Source of the DNA: JBMNNU01 sp050942695
Lineage (GTDB): Bacteria > Chloroflexota > UBA6077
DNA: 5,069 nucleotides
NCBI GenBank assembly: GCA_050942695.1
Contig: JBMNNU010000245.1
Location: 1 to 5,069 of the forward strand
Direction of reading: 5' to 3'
In this document: piece after piece, positions 1 to 3,474 of the stretch
How positions within the stretch are numbered: position 1 is the first letter of the stretch
Layout of the letters: each line of letters begins with the position of its first letter
Notes under the pieces: generated by a model
What the model was told of the DNA's origin: nothing
Database searches by the model: none
The model's input: only the letters and a program-made list of their open reading frames with translations
Translations under genes and position numbers: made by a program

Positions 1-42
1 AAACCAAAACAGCACCACTAGCTTGACAGGTCACTCCATACC

Positions 43-96
43 AGCGTCGGGGCTCGTCCCCGACGAGGTACCACGTCAGGCACAAGGCCCGACGCT
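43..96. repeat. Palindromic repeat unit A
   Basis: The ends form a perfect 9-bp inverted repeat: AGCGTCGGG at 43-51 and CCCGACGCT at 88-96. The left end can alternatively fold as a tight hairpin, CGTCGGGG at 45-52 against CCCCGACG at 58-65, with a 5-nt loop. The following GGTACCACGT (67-76), then TCAGGCAC, recurs almost identically inside unit B (446-455, then TCAGCAC). The two units are therefore probably members of one repeat family, not independent hairpins. Confidence 0.55.
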
Positions 97-182
97 ACAG
101 CATTAGACCGTTACACGAACTGGCTGTTTGTGTGAACCATGCCGTACTCAGCGGTGTCCGTATGTTTCCGGGAAGAGCTTCT

Positions 183-297
183 CATGCACCCGTAGTGCAG
201 GGCGCTCTGCCCTGCAGCCCTCGTTGGTATATGCCATCCTGGATGATGCAGGTCAACGTGGACGACAGGGCACAGGGCCCTGGACTACGGATGCTTG
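183..297. repeat. Palindromic repeat unit C with twin hairpins
   Basis: The terminal inverted repeats match at 11 of 13 positions (183-195, ending in CGTAG, against 285-297, beginning with CTACG). Just inside them are two hairpins. The left one pairs TGCAGGGC (196-203) with GCCCTGCA (209-216) across a 5-nt loop. The right one pairs CAGGGC (266-271) with GCCCTG (277-282). This is the same architecture as unit B with different stem sequences, so the stems appear to co-vary. Read in reverse, the spacer shares a CCACGT...GCA.CATCC pattern with unit B. Confidence 0.55.
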
Positions 298-378
298 TAG
301 CCCAGAAAGGTGACGGGCTCCTAGGGCGCAGGGGTGAGCCTCAAGTCTTCTCCGGAAAAATGGCTGGTTTCGACGCCT

Positions 379-556
379 GGCCATAATGGCCGTTGACTAA
401 ATAATCGTACAACAGCATCGTAGGGGCCGGCGCCCCTGCCGGCCCGGTACCACGTACGTCAGCACCATCCCACGAGGCACCGGGCGGGCACGGTGGCCCG
501 CCCCTACGTTGTTTTGGATGCAATGTCGGTTTATTTTGTCAACGGCCATAATGGCC
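379..556. mobile_element. MITE-like element with 26-bp inverted ends
   Basis: Bases 379-404 and 531-556 are reverse complements at 24 of 26 positions. The outer part of each arm is the odd palindrome GGCCATAATGGCC (379-391 and 544-556), followed inward by GTTGAC and an A/T-rich TAAATAA-like stretch. The 178-bp segment has no coding capacity and encloses palindromic unit B. Short length, long inverted ends and no ORF fit a non-autonomous miniature transposable element. No convincing target-site duplication is visible at the edges, so the mobile reading is inference; it could be a large structured intergenic palindrome. Confidence 0.5.
419..508. repeat. Palindromic repeat unit B (CGTAGGGG...CCCCTACG)
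   Basis: The ends are CGTAGGGG (419-426) and CCCCTACG (501-508). Two perfect 8-bp-stem hairpins sit at the ends: GGGCCGGC (424-431) with GCCGGCCC (438-445), and GGGCGGGC (482-489) with GCCCGCCC (496-503), each with a 6-nt loop. The spacer carries GGTACCACGT (446-455), shared with unit A. GC-rich GTAGGGGC-type palindromes of this sort are, to my knowledge, common dispersed repeats in Chloroflexota and some cyanobacterial genomes. Confidence 0.6.
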
Positions 557-573
557 GGCCTTAACCTCCGGTC

Positions 574-600
574 CGTAGTTAGCCTGGCCCTTCAGGGCCA
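574..600. repeat. Partial repeat unit or hairpin
   Basis: A CGTAG motif (574-578) is followed by a short hairpin, TGGCCC (585-590) with GGGCCA (595-600), 4-nt loop. It resembles the left half of units B and C, but no closing CTACG follows. It could be a truncated copy or an unrelated hairpin. Confidence 0.3.
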
Positions 601-626
601 CGAATCAATAAGAATAATTTCGTAAC

Positions 627-655
627 TTGAGCTTCTAACGGTTAACGGATAGAAT
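627..655 (+). promoter_or_regulatory. Candidate sigma70-type promoter for hicBA remnant
   Basis: TTGAGC (627-632) and TAGAAT (650-655) are separated by exactly 17 nt, resembling -35 and -10 boxes (4/6 and 5/6 matches to consensus). They lie in the AT-rich stretch about 87 bp before the HicB start codon and point towards it. The spacer contains the direct repeat TAACGG-TTAACGG (636-648), which could be an operator, but nothing else supports that. No other plus-strand gene in the window could use this promoter. Confidence 0.4.
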
Positions 656-741
656 CGCAGCATGTCAGGTCGCCATTTGGGGGTGCTACTTTTTCTTGAT
701 CCAGGCTAGCTTGGCATCACCCTACTGGAGGTGAAAATGCG

Positions 742-813
742 ATGCTGACGGAGTATATTCGTGCAGCCATGCGCCGCGCTCGTTACGAGATCCTAGATGA
801 TGGGACTTACTGA
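742..813 (+). pseudogene. hicB: Truncated HicB-family antitoxin remnant
   Basis: A 23-codon frame beginning MLTEYIRAAMRRARYEIL and ending in TGA at 811-813 matches the conserved N-terminus of the small HicB antitoxins common in Chloroflexota and cyanobacteria. Those proteins normally run on from a TYYGEIPG-like stretch to about 70 residues; here the frame stops straight after TY. HicB antitoxins neutralise the HicA mRNA-cleaving toxin. A strong Shine-Dalgarno sequence, GGAGG at 727-731, precedes the ATG. A weak inverted repeat (TCACC 717-721, GGTGA 730-734) overlaps it. An ATG at 737 in another frame stops after three codons. Translation may still occur, but the product lacks most of the antitoxin fold. 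The family call is from memory of the motif, not a search. Confidence 0.7.
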
Positions 814-855
814 CGAGAGTTGATCTCTTGTTTGCGGAGACTGGGGTTCGATGGC
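814..855 (+). pseudogene. hicA: HicA-family toxin N-terminal fragment
   Basis: Directly after the TGA of the HicB remnant, in the same frame, the codons read RELISCLRRLGFDG. This resembles the N-terminal helix of HicA mRNA-interferase toxins, which typically read (R/S)-ELI..LR.LGF.G followed by a P.SGGKH segment with the catalytic His. Here the resemblance ends at the Gly (853-855), and neither the GGKH catalytic region nor the C-terminal part is present. sanA ends 24 bp further on, facing this fragment. An internal deletion appears to have joined the HicB start to the HicA start, and a second truncation removed the HicA body. No toxin activity is expected. The match is short, so confidence is moderate. 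Confidence 0.55.
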
Positions 856-879
856 CTCTCTTTGGTCTTCAACCGGCTT

Positions 880-1596
880 TTACTGGTTGTTCTGTTGCTC
901 GAGGTCTACAGGGTCGCCTAGGTAGCGTGGCTCAGGTCGGATGACGTGAACTTCGTACCAGGATACAGCCATCGCGGCGAACTCCCGCAGATCGTAGTAC
1001 TCCTGGCGTGGGTAATACTCCTTGCCGGCCGCCAACCCCACCGCTTCGATCCCGAAAGAGCGCGCCAGGTAGAGCGCCCTCGGTAGATGGTAACGCTGGG
1101 TCACCAGGATCGCGCGCTCGATCCCGAAGATAGCCTTGGCCCGGTAGCAGCTATCGTAGGTGCGAAACCCCGCGTAGTCCAGGTTGACCATATCTGGTGG
1201 CACACCCTGCTCAACCGCTCGCCGCTTCATAGCCGCGACCTCGTTGTACCCCACTGAGCTGTTATCTCCAGTCATGAGAAGCCGCTGTACTTTGCCTGCT
1301 TTATACAGCTCCGCGGCCGCATCTACCCTGTCGGCGAGCATCGGGCTGGGGCTGCCGTCCCACAACAGACCAGCTCCAAACACAATCGCTACCGGCTTGG
1401 ATGGGACTAGATCCGTCTCCTCATATATGCCTTCTCGCCCGTTAAAAAAGATCCATGCGGCCGGCAACGCTGTAGCAAGGGCTAAGCTAAGTGTAACTGA
1501 AACGAACAGCAGCAACAGCAGCCGCACCGGGGAGCGGCTGTGTACCGAATCATCTCTTCTAACAGATTCGATCCCTCGTCTTTGAGTCGATCTCAA
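880..1596 (-). CDS. sanA: SanA-like DUF218/YdcF-family membrane protein
   Basis: A 238-residue protein closely resembling E. coli SanA, an inner-membrane-anchored DUF218 protein linked genetically to envelope barrier function (vancomycin exclusion at high temperature). Its enzymatic activity is not firmly established. A basic N-terminus (residues 1-25) precedes one membrane segment (about 25-50), giving an N-in topology with the domain outside. The DUF218 domain spans about 68-215 with the expected landmarks: IVFGAG (71-76), an LLMTGDNS strand-loop with acidic residue (107-113), YNE (117-119), LDYAGFRTYDS (139-149), VTQRYHLPRA (165-174), then REFAA and the family-typical C-terminal EPRYLG. 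It starts at TTG, supported by AGAGGA five bases upstream; no ATG lies before the membrane segment. It is 118 bp downstream of the alkyltransferase-like gene on the same strand and convergent with the hicBA wreck. Confidence 0.88.
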   Translation of the reverse strand: MRSTQRRGIESVRRDDSVHSRSPVRLLLLLFVSVTLSLALATALPAAWIFFNGREGIYEETDLVPSKPVAIVFGAGLLWDGSPSPMLADRVDAAAELYKAGKVQRLLMTGDNSSVGYNEVAAMKRRAVEQGVPPDMVNLDYAGFRTYDSCYRAKAIFGIERAILVTQRYHLPRALYLARSFGIEAVGLAAGKEYYPRQEYYDLREFAAMAVSWYEVHVIRPEPRYLGDPVDLEQQNNQ

Positions 1597-1601
1597 GTGA
1601 G

Positions 1602-1607
1602 TCCTCT
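1602..1607 (-). promoter_or_regulatory. Ribosome binding site fixing the sanA TTG start
   Basis: The minus strand reads AAGAGGA-CTCAC-TTG. The AGAGGA sits 5 nt before the TTG at 1594-1596. This spacing makes the rare TTG the preferred start over internal GTG codons, which would clip the basic residues that precede the membrane anchor. Confidence 0.6.
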
Positions 1608-1714
1608 TAGCTATATTGACTCCCGCATCGAAAGTAATTTACTGGGTGCACCTCAAACCCCTTTACGTGTGCAACCCCCCTGGATCCCAGTTTTTTTATC
1701 TAGCTGTATAGCGA

Positions 1715-2119
1715 TCAGTTAAAGAGCGGTGGTTGCGGCAGCCCGGCTCCCCCTTCGCAGCCATCGGGCCACCATAGATGCGCTGCCAGATCCACTCGAC
1801 CGTCGGGAAGAAAAGAAACACCCTCGGCCTCCAACATTCCGCGCTGTATCTCTGGGCTCCCGAAAGCCCAACCGCCGGAAAGCCTGCCCTCGCGGTTCAC
1901 GACTCGATGGGCCGGTGCAATCTCATCCTTTGGTTTAACGTTGAGCGCCCATCCCACCTCCCGGGCTTTGCGAGGGTCACCTAAAGCCCGGGCAATGCTC
2001 CCGTAGGTGGTCACCATCCCTCTTGGAATCGCGCGGACCACCTGGTAGACCCTCTGGTTGAAAGAAGCGAGATCTGACATTTGCGCTAACCGTTGTCTCG
2101 AAGAGGCTATCGACTGCAT
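1715..2119 (-). CDS. Alkyltransferase-like DNA repair protein (ATL)
   Basis: A 134-residue protein of the MGMT/Ada C-terminal DNA-binding family. From about residue 20 it follows the fold: FNQRVYQVVRAIPRG, TTYG with the nucleotide-flipping Tyr (Y39), and KAREVGWAL with the Arg finger (R53). In place of the active-site PCHRV motif it has PAHRV (69-73): the alkyl-accepting Cys is Ala70. Proteins with this change (ATLs, such as E. coli YbaZ with Trp, or the Thermus protein with Ala) cannot transfer alkyl groups. They are known to bind O6-alkylguanine and hand it to nucleotide excision repair; that role here is by family. The first ATG has no ribosome binding site. Met14 (start at 2080) gives a more family-like N-terminus and fits the candidate promoter better, so residues 1-13 are doubtful. 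It lies 176 bp after the MetK-like gene. Confidence 0.88.
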   Translation of the reverse strand: MQSIASSRQRLAQMSDLASFNQRVYQVVRAIPRGMVTTYGSIARALGDPRKAREVGWALNVKPKDEIAPAHRVVNREGRLSGGWAFGSPEIQRGMLEAEGVSFLPDGRVDLAAHLWWPDGCEGGAGLPQPPLFN

Positions 2120-2122
2120 AGC

Positions 2123-2152
2123 AGTATAAGGGAGTATACACCATTACAGCAA
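2123..2152 (-). promoter_or_regulatory. Candidate promoter for the ATL gene, tandem -10 boxes
   Basis: The minus strand carries two copies of TATACT (2133-2138 and 2123-2128), with TTGCTG (2147-2152) 18 nt before the second. The second box would start transcription at or just after the upstream ATG (2119), favouring translation from Met14 at 2080. The first would give a leader of only a few bases for the upstream ATG. Sequence evidence only; the -35 match is weak (3/6). Confidence 0.35.
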
Positions 2153-2237
2153 CGCTTGATGTGGCCCAAACCGGCCTTCGCACCGTTCACCTCAGCACCA
2201 ACGAATAGGGGCCGTGAACCATCCCCACTGCGTTGTT

Positions 2238-2274
2238 GCGGTCACGCCCGCCAGGCGCTGCTCCCTGGAACCGC
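2238..2274 (-). terminator. Possible two-step hairpin after the metK-like gene
   Basis: An outer stem GCGGT (2238-2242) with ACCGC (2270-2274) encloses an inner stem CCAGG (2251-2255) with CCTGG (2264-2268). It lies 22 bp past the MetK-like stop codon. There is no T-tract after it in the minus direction, so it is not a classic intrinsic terminator. It could reduce read-through or protect the 3' end. Chance folding is a real alternative. Confidence 0.22.
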
Positions 2275-2295
2275 CTTCAATCACCTATGCAGCGA

Positions 2296-3474
2296 TCAGT
2301 AATCGGCGCTACGGAGCTGTTCCACCATATCCAGCTTCTCCCACGGCGGGTCCAATTCCGTCCGGCCAAAGTGGCCGCCCACAGCCAGCTTACGATAGAA
2401 ACTGCCTCCCCTCTCCTTAGGTAGTAAACGGAGGCGAAGCCTCTTCTCAATTGCAGCCGGCCGCAGGTCGAACAGCTCACCTATTATTACGGATAATCGC
2501 TCGTCCGGTAACACCCCGCTTCCGAAGGTGCGAGCCGAGACGGTGGTTGGTCTGGATTCGCCGATGGAGTAGGAGAGCATCAGCTCACATTCCCTGGCCA
2601 GACCAGCCGCCACCACATTGGCGGCAACGTGCCGCGCTGCGTAGCTGGCAGAGCGGTCGAGCCTGCTGGGATCCTTGCCGCTGAGAGCGTGGCCTCCGTG
2701 CCGCGCCGCCCCCCCATAAGTATCGTCGGCGTTCTTCCGGCCGGTCAGCCCCGCGTCTCGAGCGGGTCCACCGGCTTCGAACGGCCCCGCCGGGTTCACT
2801 ATCACCCGAGTCGTCTGGTCGGGGGCTATCTGTAGCTTTTGAAACACGGGATCGATCGCCAGGGCGGTCAGCTCCTCCCGCAGCGGCTTCGGGTCCCCGC
2901 TATGCTGGACCTGGATCACGATAGTATCGATACGCGCGGGTTTCTGGTCGATATATTCGACCGTAACCTGCACCTCTCCATCGGGCCCCAAGCCTGGGAT
3001 CGCGTGCCGAAGTACGAGACCCTCGATGCTGCCGCACAACCTGTGCGCCACCAGGATCGGGAGCGGCATCAGCTCCTGCGTGTCGGAGCAGGCGTACCCG
3101 AAGACGGTGGTCTGCTCCATGGCAGCCTTGTCCTCAGGCGACTCCTCAACCGGAAGGGCTGTACGAACCCAGGGCGGACCCATGCTGCTGGATTGCGCAA
3201 GGATGGCGCAGCGATCAGCATCGATGTCTTTTGGGAAGTAGCCTGTTTCGGCGATGGTTCGCCGTACCACGCCGGTGATATCTACCTCCCCCCGAAAGGC
3301 TACATCGGTGACAAGGAAGAACACCTGCCCGGCAGCGGCTACTTCGGCGCTGACCCTCGCCTCGGGATCGATGGCCAGATGGGTATCTACTAAAGCATCC
3401 GATATCCGATCGCACAGTTTGTCGGGGTGGCCGAGCATCACGGATGCGGAGGTGAAAAGCAATCGCTGAGTCAT
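2296..3474 (-). CDS. Divergent S-adenosylmethionine synthetase (MetK-like) paralogue
   Basis: A 392-residue protein, full length for MetK (E. coli 384), colinear over all three domains. MetK makes S-adenosylmethionine from methionine and ATP. Retained, with E. coli numbering in brackets: GHPDK at 15-19 (His14, Asp16, Lys17), Glu44 (Glu42, K+ site), Phe232 (Phe230), Asp240 (238), Arg246/Lys247 (244/245), Lys267 (265), Asp273 (271) and the closing GHFGR...PWEK. Altered: Ala10 for Glu8; Asp57 for Glu55, with the preceding GG changed to VT; the GAGDQG signature replaced by AAMEQT (117-122), giving Glu120 for Asp118; Glu167 for Lys165; GGGAFSGKD changed to GGHALSGKD; and a rewritten flexible loop (93-119). 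The ATP/phosphate side is kept while the methionine/adenosine side is changed, so SAM synthesis is uncertain. Its ATG overlaps the ATPase stop in ATGA, behind AAGGAGG. A canonical metK is expected elsewhere in the genome (inference). Confidence 0.85.
   Translation of the reverse strand: MTQRLLFTSASVMLGHPDKLCDRISDALVDTHLAIDPEARVSAEVAAAGQVFFLVTDVAFRGEVDITGVVRRTIAETGYFPKDIDADRCAILAQSSSMGPPWVRTALPVEESPEDKAAMEQTTVFGYACSDTQELMPLPILVAHRLCGSIEGLVLRHAIPGLGPDGEVQVTVEYIDQKPARIDTIVIQVQHSGDPKPLREELTALAIDPVFQKLQIAPDQTTRVIVNPAGPFEAGGPARDAGLTGRKNADDTYGGAARHGGHALSGKDPSRLDRSASYAARHVAANVVAAGLARECELMLSYSIGESRPTTVSARTFGSGVLPDERLSVIIGELFDLRPAAIEKRLRLRLLPKERGGSFYRKLAVGGHFGRTELDPPWEKLDMVEQLRSADY

Larger units (their letters stand above)
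1..741. other. Gene-free, repeat-rich intergenic region
   Basis: No credible protein-coding gene is visible on either strand. The open frames here are short, overlap each other, lack ribosome binding sites and resemble no family I know. No tRNA or rRNA was recognised. The stretch instead holds a series of GC-rich hairpins and inverted repeats, itemised separately, then a more AT-rich segment (about 600-660) with a promoter-like site upstream of a broken toxin-antitoxin locus. The density of palindromes and the neighbouring gene wreck suggest a decayed, recombination-prone junction. That interpretation is inference. Confidence 0.7.

Noticed and set aside
132..386. 84-codon plus-strand open frame in the repeat region
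   Set aside because: It runs through palindromic units, has no ribosome binding site and no recognisable motif, and overlaps other equally long frames. It is best explained as chance.
845..855. GGTTCGATGGC, resembling a tRNA T-loop
   Set aside because: No flanking 5-bp T-stem, acceptor stem or anticodon arm can be built around it, and it falls in the HicA-like fragment.
1680..1697. CTGG-ATC-CCAG followed by seven T on the plus strand (terminator-like)
   Set aside because: The stem is only 4 bp and no plus-strand gene precedes it. In the direction of the real minus-strand genes the T-run lies on the wrong side.
2120..2295. Possible SAM riboswitch or other leader between the MetK-like gene and the ATL gene
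   Set aside because: Only short stems are visible (such as GTTCAC/GTGAAC with a 23-nt loop). None of the conserved kink-turn or core features of a SAM riboswitch could be recognised, and it would lie downstream of the MetK-like gene.
1711..2300. GCGATCAGT occurring just after both the ATL stop (1711-1719) and the MetK-like stop (2292-2300)
   Set aside because: Only 9 bp, a similar GCGATCAGC also occurs inside the MetK-like gene, and there is no further extended similarity. Chance is sufficient.
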